A stretch of DNA of 64,000 nucleotides, taken from assembly GCF_022549355.1 (NCBI RefSeq), contig NZ_JAKZGL010000011.1:1-64000 (forward strand), read 5' to 3'. This document shows, piece by piece, positions 56,075 through 62,448 of the stretch. The notes beneath the pieces were generated by a model. It saw only the letters and a program-made list of their open reading frames with translations. It did not search any database and had not been told where the DNA came from. Made by a program: the position numbers and the translations under genes. Position 1 is the stretch's first letter. Each line of letters opens with the position of its first letter. Origin of the DNA: Acinetobacter sp. NIPH 2699 (GTDB lineage: Bacteria; Pseudomonadota; Gammaproteobacteria; Pseudomonadales; Moraxellaceae).

Positions 56075-56262
56075 TATTTATTCGATTTATTAATATTGCC
56101 GCCAGCAACATCGCCGCCTGCATTAATCCCTTTTTGAATTGTCTTTTTAGAATGATCAGCTTTGTTTATGTATTTAGTAATACTTACTCCTCCAATGCCA
56201 CCAGCTAATATACCACCTAGAAAAGAAAAAATTTCTGATAAATGTTGATTAAGAAAGTCCAT
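56074..56262 (-). CDS. Small membrane protein with C-terminal AGGDVA tag
   Basis: This 62-residue protein has one glycine-rich membrane segment (IFSFLGGILAGGIGGVSI, about residues 11-28), a basic linker and the C-terminal tag INAGGDVAGGNINKS. It begins 18 nt after the CI repressor stop, so it heads the cassette on the repressor transcript. A role as membrane anchor or pore is inferred from the hydrophobic segment and the shared tag. Confidence 0.7.
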   Translation of the reverse strand: MDFLNQHLSEIFSFLGGILAGGIGGVSITKYINKADHSKKTIQKGINAGGDVAGGNINKSNK

Positions 56263-56280
56263 GATTATTCTCGCTTTTAA

Positions 56281-56946
56281 TTATACATCTCTATATAACC
56301 CAACAACTTTCCCAACCAATTTGCATCCTTCACGAAGCTCCATGATTTTTTCAAGCCATTTAGGGTTAAGGGGTTCTAAATACATACCGTTGCTTTCTAC
56401 GATCAATTTTTTGAACGTTGCTTCTGTTTCCCCGTCACATGCAACGATAACCAAATCACCTGTTTTTAAATCACTTATTTGAAAGTCTGGATTTACATAT
56501 ATTTTGTCACTAGGGCGGAAGTCTGGAAGCATTGACTCCCCAACAACTTCTAAACCGTAGCCATGTTTTCCACATTTAGGATTTGGAGGAAGCCACTCTT
56601 CAAACTGCGTATCTGAAGGTATAGATTCCGTTGATGTCCATGTACCAGCTTGTACCCAAGAAATTACTGGGATCAATTTGCCAATCAATGGTATTGGTTC
56701 AGAAACATTCGCATCTGAAGATTTAGACTCTTCATCATGTGGTAAGTCAAGCCACCCATGAGGTTTATCAAAAGCAATCTCGATTTCACGAGCTACCTTG
56801 TTACCAATTCCTTTAATCGGATTAGTACCAGCGAATTGGCTCGCTTGTGATTGTCCTTTCCCAATTTTGTCAGCAAAACTGGATACACCACCAACTTGAT
56901 CAACAAGTAAACGAGTGTTTTTGTATCTAATTGATTTGCTATCCAT
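56281..56946 (-). CDS. CI-type repressor (HTH + S24 LexA-like peptidase)
   Basis: This 221-residue repressor has an N-terminal helix-turn-helix (about 8-60; VSSFADKIGKGQSQASQFAG) and a LexA-like C-terminal domain with autocleavage site A100-G101 (VQAGTW), S138 (GESMLP) and K179 (ATFKKL). It should keep lysogeny and be cut when RecA is activated. The ATG at 56946 has AGGATAAAT before it; the frame upstream to 57036 crosses the operators and is not coding. The ABC/AAA cassette follows 18 nt downstream. Confidence 0.93.
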   Translation of the reverse strand: MDSKSIRYKNTRLLVDQVGGVSSFADKIGKGQSQASQFAGTNPIKGIGNKVAREIEIAFDKPHGWLDLPHDEESKSSDANVSEPIPLIGKLIPVISWVQAGTWTSTESIPSDTQFEEWLPPNPKCGKHGYGLEVVGESMLPDFRPSDKIYVNPDFQISDLKTGDLVIVACDGETEATFKKLIVESNGMYLEPLNPKWLEKIMELREGCKLVGKVVGLYRDV

Positions 56947-56963
56947 ATTTATCCTGAATGTTC

Positions 56964-56977
56964 TGTGACAAGTCACA
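56964..56977. promoter_or_regulatory. Palindrome in the CI leader
   Basis: TGTGAC-AA-GTCACA is a perfect inverted repeat between the predicted CI promoter and the CI start. It differs from the CI-type operators and may bind Cro or a host protein. Confidence 0.45.
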
Positions 56978-56984
56978 TATGTCA

Positions 56985-56990
56985 ATTGTA
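56985..56990 (-). promoter_or_regulatory. Candidate -10 element of the CI (maintenance) promoter
   Basis: TACAAT on the minus strand with a weak TTTACC 16 nt upstream, which lies inside the operator at 56996-57012. Transcription would cover CI and the downstream cassette. Confidence 0.5.
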
Positions 56991-56995
56991 GGTTT

Positions 56996-57012
56996 ATCAC
57001 CAAAAAGGTAAA
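56996..57012. promoter_or_regulatory. CI-type operator near the CI promoter
   Basis: ATCACC-AAAAA-GGTAAA matches the perfect operator at 53030 in 15 of 17 positions. It overlaps the -35 of the predicted CI promoter and would mediate autoregulation. Confidence 0.7.
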
Positions 57013-57024
57013 CAAGAAAAAAGG

Positions 57025-57053
57025 TTGTTTTTGCATTACCTAAAAGGTAATAT
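57025..57053 (+). promoter_or_regulatory. Predicted early rightward (cro) promoter
   Basis: TTGTTT (57025-57030) and TAATAT (57048-57053) are 17 nt apart. The -10 starts inside the operator, the same design as the int promoter. Confidence 0.75.
57035..57051. promoter_or_regulatory. CI-type operator of the cro promoter
   Basis: ATTACC-TAAAA-GGTAAT is a perfect inverted repeat with 5-nt centre, lying in the spacer of the cro promoter, 39 bp centre-to-centre from the operator at 56996. Confidence 0.8.
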
Positions 57054-57078
57054 TTGGATTGATACGTGAGGATCAATC

Positions 57079-57333
57079 ATGAAATTTAGAGATTTCGTAC
57101 TGCAACAAAGCCCAAAACAATTAGAGCAGTATGCAAAAGATGCAGGAACAACAGTCGGTTATATAAAAACTCATTTGCTATATGGGTACAAAGAACCACG
57201 TAAAAACCTTAGAAAAGCATTGTCTATTGCTAGTAAGGGGAGTGTTTCTGAAGCCGAAATTCTTCAACATTTTGGTTTATATCCAGTCTTAAACGATTAC
57301 AACCAAAATGGTAATAAAGCACCCATCGAATAA
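57079..57333 (+). CDS. Cro-like repressor
   Basis: This 84-residue protein has a helix-turn-helix (QYAKDAGTTVGYIKTHLLYG, then KEPRKNLRKAL) in the position of cro: the first rightward gene, divergent from CI and driven from an operator-bearing promoter. The ATG follows GTGAGGATCAATC. Confidence 0.82.
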   Translation: MKFRDFVLQQSPKQLEQYAKDAGTTVGYIKTHLLYGYKEPRKNLRKALSIASKGSVSEAEILQHFGLYPVLNDYNQNGNKAPIE

Positions 57334-57354
57334 AAACGTTCAAAGGAACACGAT

Positions 57355-57819
57355 ATGAACATATTAGATGCTGCTTATAACACTGTGCATGACTACAAAG
57401 GCGGCGCATCGGCACTTGCTCCACGTATGGGCATCAAAAGTCCCGCCGTGCTTAACAGCAAAGTCAATCCAAACACAGATACCCATCACTTGACGTTGTT
57501 CGAAGCATCAAAACTGATGGCACTCACCAACGACTACCGAATACTGCAAAGCCTCAATGCCCAACACGGCAAAGTGGCGATCAACCTGCCTGACATACCC
57601 GAAAGCCGAGACACTGCATTAACCGATCTCGTCCTGACCTTTGGAATGAATGGCGGAAACGTCTACACGCTATTTAAAGAAATGATGGCAGACGGACGCA
57701 TCACACGCGGGGAAGCACTAGACATGTCTAGGGTGATCCACCGACTCCACGAAATATTGGCTGAACTCGATACGCAGATACACCAGTGCGTAGACGATAA
57801 AAAAGAGGTAACCCCATGA
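57355..57819 (+). CDS. Phage regulatory protein, CII family (CP76-like)
   Basis: This 154-residue protein has an N-terminal helix-turn-helix-like part (AASALAPRMGIKSPAVLNSKV lies within GGASALAP...NSK; residues 16-36) and the family text NPNTDTHHLTLFEASKLMAL. CII-family regulators influence the lysis-lysogeny choice or replication. It follows Cro by 21 nt and overlaps the next start by 4 nt. The text up to 57.8 kb becomes markedly richer in G+C than the CI cassette. Confidence 0.85.
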   Translation: MNILDAAYNTVHDYKGGASALAPRMGIKSPAVLNSKVNPNTDTHHLTLFEASKLMALTNDYRILQSLNAQHGKVAINLPDIPESRDTALTDLVLTFGMNGGNVYTLFKEMMADGRITRGEALDMSRVIHRLHEILAELDTQIHQCVDDKKEVTP

Positions 57820-58769
57820 GCTTAGATGCAACCAAATGGGCATGGGATGTTCAATTCCCTGAACGAGCTAGCGGCAGCTTAAAAGCACTAAAACGATTAG
57901 TGCTGTTGTCACTTGCCGATCGAGCAGGAGAAGACCATACCTGTTTCCCAAGTATTAACCGACTAAGAGACGACACCACACTCGACCGTAAAACAGTGAT
58001 GAAGATCATCGCTGAGTTGATCGAAGATGGATTGATTGCTGATACTGGTGAAAGAAAAGGAGTAACCAAACAAGTCAAAGTTTATCGCTTGTGTGGCGTT
58101 TCAGGACGAGAAAATAAAACCGTACCAACAACGGAACTCTTTAAACAGGAAAGCCCCGATTTAAACAGTACCGAAAGTGGAACAGTACCAACAATGGAAC
58201 AGTACCACTCTTCCCATGAAAGAGTACCAACAATCCCACCTAACAGTCCCAACAGTGGTACACGGAATCTACCAAAGAATCTTCAAGAAGAATCTAAAAA
58301 CAAAAAAGACTGGTTTTGCTTGAAAAAACTTCGTGAAGAAATTTCATTGGCGGATGACAGCATCGAAGCAGAAACCATCTTGAACGCAAAATGGGCTGAA
58401 CGAGAAAAACGCGCATTCGAGATTTACAACCAAGACAAATCCCTTTGCGATGAACTGATGAATTTTCACTTTGCCGATTGGTTGCTCAACGCACACCGAA
58501 ATAAATATTCAAACACTGAAAAAACGGGGTACAGCAAAACCACTGCATCCGAAAACCCAAAGCAGCTCAGCGACAAACAAATTGCGAGCTTTGCTCAGAA
58601 ACTTGCACACCATCCAGAATTTTCGAGCAAGTACAGCGAACCAGGTGAATCATTTGAAAAACTGGCTGCACGGATCGCCGTAAAACTACAAAACCCAACC
58701 CAAGCCAAAAAATGGGAAGGCTACCTGAAGCAAGTCGGGTTTAGCGGCAGTTTGAAGGAGGCAGCATGA
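57816..58769 (+). CDS. Replication-type helix-turn-helix protein (phage O-like)
   Basis: This 317-residue protein has an N-terminal winged helix (residues 20-95; LKRLVLLSLADRAGEDHTCF, INRLRDDTTLDRKTVMKIIA) of the HTH_36 type found in phage replication initiators, and a low-complexity linker. A C-terminal part (KQIASFAQKLAHHPEFSSKY; KKWEGYLKQVGF) may contact the helicase loader or host DnaB. It lies where lambda has O. An origin inside the gene is possible, but no clear iterons were seen. Confidence 0.78.
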   Translation: MSLDATKWAWDVQFPERASGSLKALKRLVLLSLADRAGEDHTCFPSINRLRDDTTLDRKTVMKIIAELIEDGLIADTGERKGVTKQVKVYRLCGVSGRENKTVPTTELFKQESPDLNSTESGTVPTMEQYHSSHERVPTIPPNSPNSGTRNLPKNLQEESKNKKDWFCLKKLREEISLADDSIEAETILNAKWAEREKRAFEIYNQDKSLCDELMNFHFADWLLNAHRNKYSNTEKTGYSKTTASENPKQLSDKQIASFAQKLAHHPEFSSKYSEPGESFEKLAARIAVKLQNPTQAKKWEGYLKQVGFSGSLKEAA

Positions 58770-58933
58770 TTCCTCAGGGCACAACACACATCGAAAATGA
58801 TGGAACATTTTGGCAAAACCAAAACGGCACATGGACCTACTGGAGCGACGTGTTTGGTTGGTGTGGATACATCGGTTCGGTGAACCACATGTTTTTGAAT
58901 AACAAGATCGAGTTGGGGATGGTGCAAGCATGA
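58766..58933 (+). CDS. Small tryptophan-rich phage protein (55 residues)
   Basis: An ATG at 58766 overlaps the previous stop (ATGA) and follows GAAGGAGGCAGC, a strong ribosome site. It codes 55 residues starting MIPQGTTHIENDGTFWQNQN, with five tryptophans or aromatic clusters (TWTYWSDVFGWCGYIG), and its TGA overlaps the next ATG. Translational coupling on both sides makes it very likely a real gene. The function is unknown. Confidence 0.82.
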   Translation: MIPQGTTHIENDGTFWQNQNGTWTYWSDVFGWCGYIGSVNHMFLNNKIELGMVQA

Positions 58934-59361
58934 AGATCATGATCGGGATAGATACTGGAGTGAATACAGGATTCGCCGTAGCTGCTGACCGTGGTAACGG
59001 CGGAGAACTTGAACATGTTGAAAGCCTGTCAATCACACAAGCGATGGCCAAAGTCCAAAAGTACGCTCAAACATGGGGTATCCAAAATATCTGCCTGTAT
59101 ATCGAAGATGCCCGAAAACGTACTTGGTTTACAGGTGGACGTGAAAAAGCTCAAGGCGTTGGATCTGTAAAACGAGATGCGCAAATTTGGGAAGATTGGT
59201 GCAAAGAGCAGGGCTACACCTACAAGATGATTCACCCAGCAGCCAATGCTACCAAAAAGCAAGCAACAGACTTTATTCGAATGACAGGTTGGAAAGGTCG
59301 AACCAATGAACATGCGCGTGATGCAGCCATGTTGGTATTTAAAAGATTTGCGAAGTTTTGA
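58930..59361 (+). CDS. RuvC-like Holliday-junction nuclease
   Basis: This 143-residue protein has an RNase H-like fold with acidic residues in the positions of RuvC: D8 (GIDTGVNTG), E59 or nearby (LYIEDARKR), and D in EHARDAAML near the end. Phage relatives resolve branched DNA before packaging. It starts in the stop of the 55-residue gene. Confidence 0.82.
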   Translation: MKIMIGIDTGVNTGFAVAADRGNGGELEHVESLSITQAMAKVQKYAQTWGIQNICLYIEDARKRTWFTGGREKAQGVGSVKRDAQIWEDWCKEQGYTYKMIHPAANATKKQATDFIRMTGWKGRTNEHARDAAMLVFKRFAKF

Positions 59362-59371
59362 GGAATAGAGA

Positions 59372-59872
59372 ATGAATGCTGCAGTAGTAAACCAACATAT
59401 CTTGCAAAGTGTGGATTGGACTCGATTTGATTTGGAAGGCTGGCTCTACCAGTTTGGTGCTTGGATGTTATCTGCAATGGGTACGTGTGGACGCATTGTT
59501 AATCCAATTGCTGTGGCGATGGACAGTGCAGCCAAAGCGAGAAAATATAAAAAGCTCTCTAAAAAGAAACAGCAACAGATCATTGTTGATTATCTCGCAG
59601 GGGACTTTGAACCACCTAAGATCAAGAACAGCCGTATAAGCTGCCAAATCAATGACAATGAAGCTCGCGCCGTACAGCGTTTGATATTAGATATGCTAGG
59701 GCAGTCTGAGATCATGGATGATTGGATGGATGCAATCATCGACCGATACTTTTATGGCAACTCATGGGCTGAGATGGTGACAGATGAACGCAGTCAGATG
59801 GATGCACGAATGGATGTTAAATGTGGCTTGGCTGCGTTGCATTGTCGGTATGGGTTTATTGGGTTTTTATGA
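59372..59872 (+). CDS. Q-like antiterminator / late regulator
   Basis: This 166-residue protein has a basic middle part (KARKYKKLSKKKQQQIIVDY) and a helical C-terminal half (AVQRLILDMLGQSEIMDDWM; DRYFYGNSWAEMV). It is the last gene of the rightward early block, the usual place of Q-type antiterminators, and the text resembles that family. The assignment rests mostly on position. Confidence 0.6.
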   Translation: MNAAVVNQHILQSVDWTRFDLEGWLYQFGAWMLSAMGTCGRIVNPIAVAMDSAAKARKYKKLSKKKQQQIIVDYLAGDFEPPKIKNSRISCQINDNEARAVQRLILDMLGQSEIMDDWMDAIIDRYFYGNSWAEMVTDERSQMDARMDVKCGLAALHCRYGFIGFL

Positions 59873-59907
59873 GGTTTTCGACATCAATTCCTCATTATTC
59901 AACATTG

Positions 59908-60918
59908 CTATGGGATATGATTTTCTAAGAATTCTTTAACAGTCAGCACTTTGTCTTTCAAACAATTTACTCTTTGAAAAAAGCCATCATTTGATACAAG
60001 AAAATCAACATAATCAATAAAATATATATGCCCAATATCTTGTGAATCATTGCGACCAGGTGTCTGACTAAGCAGTATTGAATTTAAAGCAATTTCATTA
60101 GTAATAGTAGGAATTGTAAAATTCCTTGCATTATTAATATAATTATCAAAAGATTGCATGGATTTATCAAGCTCTTCTTCAATCAACTCATTAATGATTT
60201 CTTTTACTTGGTCAAATTTCATTAAACACTGAATTTGTTCTGGTGCGTCTTTACATTTTTTAAAATTCTCAGAAAACACTTCTAAGTCTGATGTTGCTAA
60301 ATTTTTTAATGGTTTATATTTCATCAATTTTTTATCTAATTCTTTATAATAATAACCATCTAACACAGCAGATTCTATATATTTTTGAGCAAAAGATTTA
60401 GCGAAATCTCTATTTCTGTGCTGAAAACCCTCACAACTACATAGGTTTGATAAGGGTTGATATTTTTTTTGTTTGCTGTCTAAATCTTTTACTTTATCAA
60501 TATTATCGTTTAGTAATTTTTTATGATCAGTTGTGAAAAGCTCATCAAATTTTCTAAATAATTGATAATCATAACTTTCTTCGTTGTTTTCAATAAGGAA
60601 AGAAATATTTATAAATTCTTTATAAGATTCACACTCTAATATTAGCTCATACATTTTCATAGTTGCTTTCACATCATCAATTTTCCAATAATTAAAGCTG
60701 AACACTTCTGCACATAGACTAGAATGGAAGTGTTCTATAACTTTAATTTTTGATTTTTTTAACTTTTGAAGTATGTTTTTTCGCCTAATAAATTTTTCAT
60801 CATCTGTGATACCTGAAATTATTTCAAATATTACCCATGCAGAAATAAAAAGCTCCTTGTCTGAATTAAATACAGCAGGCGTGTTATATAAGATGTTGGT
60901 GTCTAAGTAATATCTCAT
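59908..60918 (-). CDS. Long PIN-like domain protein in a reverse-oriented phage insert
   Basis: This 336-residue protein has PIN-type acidic positions: D6 (RYYLDTNIL), E in WVIFEIISG, D in NDSQDIGHIYFIDYVDFLVS and a final SNDGFF. PIN toxins usually have about 130 residues; here a 200-residue helical, lysine-rich insert with four cysteine-histidine residues (CSCEGFQH) sits between the two halves of the fold. It is transcribed after the NUDIX gene with a 3-nt gap and is AT-rich. Most likely an RNase effector; the substrate is unknown. Confidence 0.78.
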   Translation of the reverse strand: MRYYLDTNILYNTPAVFNSDKELFISAWVIFEIISGITDDEKFIRRKNILQKLKKSKIKVIEHFHSSLCAEVFSFNYWKIDDVKATMKMYELILECESYKEFINISFLIENNEESYDYQLFRKFDELFTTDHKKLLNDNIDKVKDLDSKQKKYQPLSNLCSCEGFQHRNRDFAKSFAQKYIESAVLDGYYYKELDKKLMKYKPLKNLATSDLEVFSENFKKCKDAPEQIQCLMKFDQVKEIINELIEEELDKSMQSFDNYINNARNFTIPTITNEIALNSILLSQTPGRNDSQDIGHIYFIDYVDFLVSNDGFFQRVNCLKDKVLTVKEFLENHIP

Positions 60919-60921
60919 ATT

Positions 60922-61326
60922 TTAAATACTCTTAATATTAAGTAAATATTCAACAATAGGAATGTCTGCTGCAGCCCAATCAAGTTGCTGTAATTCGTCT
61001 ACATGATGCCACTTTATATCCTGATGCTCATGTAATACCAGTTCATCAATGCTATTTGCTTCACATAAGTATGTGGCCAGCTCGATTTGAAAGTCAGGAT
61101 AACAATGCTCAACAGTGAGTAAATAACTTTTCACATCAATGGCTAAATTCAGTTCTTCACTGATCTCGCGTATAAGCGCTTGTTGCGCAGTTTCATCTGG
61201 TTCAACCTTTCCACCTGGAAACTCATATTTATGCGACAAATACGAATATTTATGCTCACCTTTGAGTGCACATAAATATTTTTCTTGGTAGGTGATTACT
61301 GCAGCTACAACGGTTAATTTTTTCAT
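60922..61326 (-). CDS. NUDIX hydrolase, MutT-like
   Basis: This 134-residue protein has a complete NUDIX box, G-GKVEP-D-E-TAQQALI-REISEEL, and the MutT-type start KKLTVVAAVITYQEKYLCAL. Relatives hydrolyse oxidised or modified nucleoside triphosphates. A TATAAT on the minus strand (61336-61341) lies only 7-9 nt before the ATG and there is no ribosome site, so the transcript may be leaderless. It forms a two-gene unit with the PIN-like gene, pointed against the surrounding phage genes. Confidence 0.9.
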   Translation of the reverse strand: MKKLTVVAAVITYQEKYLCALKGEHKYSYLSHKYEFPGGKVEPDETAQQALIREISEELNLAIDVKSYLLTVEHCYPDFQIELATYLCEANSIDELVLHEHQDIKWHHVDELQQLDWAAADIPIVEYLLNIKSI

Positions 61327-61335
61327 GGCGCTGAT

Positions 61336-61341
61336 TATAAG
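61336..61341 (-). promoter_or_regulatory. Candidate -10 of the NUDIX/PIN unit
   Basis: TATAAT on the minus strand, followed by 9 nt to the start codon. The -35 region is weak. Transcription starting at or next to the ATG is inferred. Confidence 0.4.
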
Positions 61342-61439
61342 CTAATTTTTTGTTTTAAAGACATAACTTGACCCTGTACAAAGTGTGTGGCATATTTCTG
61401 CTATAGTGAGCGAAGTTATAATAGTTCACTAAGTTTATT

Positions 61440-61467
61440 AAAAGCTCATCGAATGGTGAGCTTTTTT
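61440..61467 (+). terminator. Terminator-like hairpin between the NUDIX and membrane protein genes
   Basis: AAAGCTCA and TGAGCTTT flank 8 nt and are followed by T4. A partial copy of its loop (TCATCGAATGGT at 61446, TCATCGAATAGT at 61482) follows 36 nt later. The 236-nt gap 61327-61562 holds nothing else I can identify. Confidence 0.65.
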
Positions 61468-61562
61468 GTTGTAAGAATAGTTCATCGAATAGTAGGTAAA
61501 TTTAATACTTAGATATTACTATTTATAATTAGACTAATTTTTTAAGTGCTAAGTACATATAC

Positions 61563-62012
61563 ATGGTAACAACAGCAAGACTTAATCACACCTCATCTTT
61601 TGGTGGAAGTGGCGATGAACGTAACCCAAAAGAAAAATTTATAGACTATTGTGAGTCGAAATATTTCGCGTCTAGTCATTACTCTTATTACTCGAGGAAA
61701 TTGCCTAAACGGGAATTAACTGAAACTGAATTAGTAGAAAAGCAGAAATGTGAAGATGCAATAAATAAGAAATTTACGACGGAGGACTATTTTTCCATTG
61801 GTTTAATTCTTATTCCATTCTTATTTTTTTCGATTTGCAATATGAAAGGATATCTTTCAGTAAAAAAATTTGAACGAGAAACAGGTAAGAAAGCTGACAT
61901 GTCTATTGAGATGGTACCTATATCTTCGCTCTCATTTGTTTTAACTGCCTTTCTCTGGTTGATACTCTATATCATGTACTATGCATATCTTTATCATAAG
62001 TATCCATATTGA
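61563..62012 (+). CDS. Phage membrane protein of unknown function
   Basis: This 149-residue protein has a polar N-terminus (NHTSSFGGSGDERNPKEKF) and two hydrophobic segments (YFSIGLILIPFLFFSICNM; SLSFVLTAFLWLILYIMYYA). It is alone between the NUDIX unit and the late genes, with no clear ribosome site. It could be a lysis, immunity or superinfection-exclusion protein; the sequence does not decide. Confidence 0.65.
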   Translation: MVTTARLNHTSSFGGSGDERNPKEKFIDYCESKYFASSHYSYYSRKLPKRELTETELVEKQKCEDAINKKFTTEDYFSIGLILIPFLFFSICNMKGYLSVKKFERETGKKADMSIEMVPISSLSFVLTAFLWLILYIMYYAYLYHKYPY

Positions 62013-62066
62013 GAATAGTTCTGAAAGGAACTTTCCTTTAAATTTGCCGGACGGATTACGGCACAC

Positions 62067-62106
62067 AAAGCCCTGCTAACACAGATGTGATAGCGGGGCT
62101 TTTTCT
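62067..62106 (+). terminator. Terminator after the membrane protein gene
   Basis: AAAGCCCTGCTA pairs with TAGCGGGGCTTT with one mismatch across a 12-nt loop, then T4CTTTTT. It marks the border before the late genes and could be the site where a Q-type protein acts. Confidence 0.85.
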
Positions 62107-62129
62107 TTTTCATATTAGAGGATCAATCT

Positions 62130-62363
62130 ATGAAGTTTGTAAATTGTCAGGGTTGTGAACAACGGAGGAAATGGCTGCATGACCGAGCAAAACAATCAAT
62201 CAGTTCCATCCAGCGAGCAATTGACGTTCTCTCAAGTGCTGGAACAAAACAACCAGATCCTAAAGCAAAACAACCTACAGATCCTAAAGCAAAACAACCT
62301 ACTGATCGTAAATCAAAACGAACTGATCAAAGCGATAAAGCAGTTAGTGCAGATCAACACTAA
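62130..62363 (+). CDS. Small phage protein with CxxC start and 8-residue repeats
   Basis: This 77-residue frame starts MKFVNCQGCEQRRKWLHDRA after AGAGGATCAATCT. The N-terminal 40 residues look natural, with a CxxC, a basic helix and an SxxRAIDVL helix. The rest is repeats of KQPTDPKA encoded by a 24-nt tandem repeat that is read in another frame by the next gene. The overlap is large, so this frame may have been extended by the repeats. Confidence 0.6.
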   Translation: MKFVNCQGCEQRRKWLHDRAKQSISSIQRAIDVLSSAGTKQPDPKAKQPTDPKAKQPTDRKSKRTDQSDKAVSADQH

Positions 62364-62448
62364 CCAATCCCATCACATCCAAGAACTTATATGTTTGATT
62401 ACGGATGAGTCAAAGGATGAGGATCAGCATCAATCTTTGGATGACTAA
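62179..62448 (+). CDS. Small coiled-coil phage protein, overlapping the preceding frame
   Basis: This 89-residue frame starts MTEQNNQSVPSSEQLTFSQV after GGAGGAAATGGCTGC. It contains an asparagine-rich helix with repeats LKQNNLQI/LKQNNLLI/VNQNELIK and then KQLVQINTNQSHHIQELICL, a likely coiled coil. It ends where the HNH gene starts (TAATG), which supports it. It shares about 185 nt with the frame at 62130 in a different phase. Confidence 0.65.
   Translation: MTEQNNQSVPSSEQLTFSQVLEQNNQILKQNNLQILKQNNLLIVNQNELIKAIKQLVQINTNQSHHIQELICLITDESKDEDQHQSLDD
62250..62318 (+). repeat. 24-bp tandem repeat, about three copies
   Basis: Units at 62250-62270 (21 nt, a 3-nt shorter copy), 62271-62294 and 62295-62318 share CAACCTAC-GATC-TAAA-CAAAA. 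Both overlapping frames read through it, giving KQPTDPKA in one and LKQNNLQI in the other. Confidence 0.75.

Noticed and set aside
56947..57036. 30-residue N-terminal extension of the CI repressor
   Set aside because: It crosses operators and the promoter; the ATG at 56946 has AGGATAAAT before it.
57816..58769. Replication origin inside the O-like gene
   Set aside because: No iterons or AT-rich unwinding block could be recognised by eye.
61446..61493. TCATCGAAT-GT repeat pair as a phage operator
   Set aside because: One copy is the loop of a terminator-like hairpin; two copies without a nearby promoter are too little evidence.
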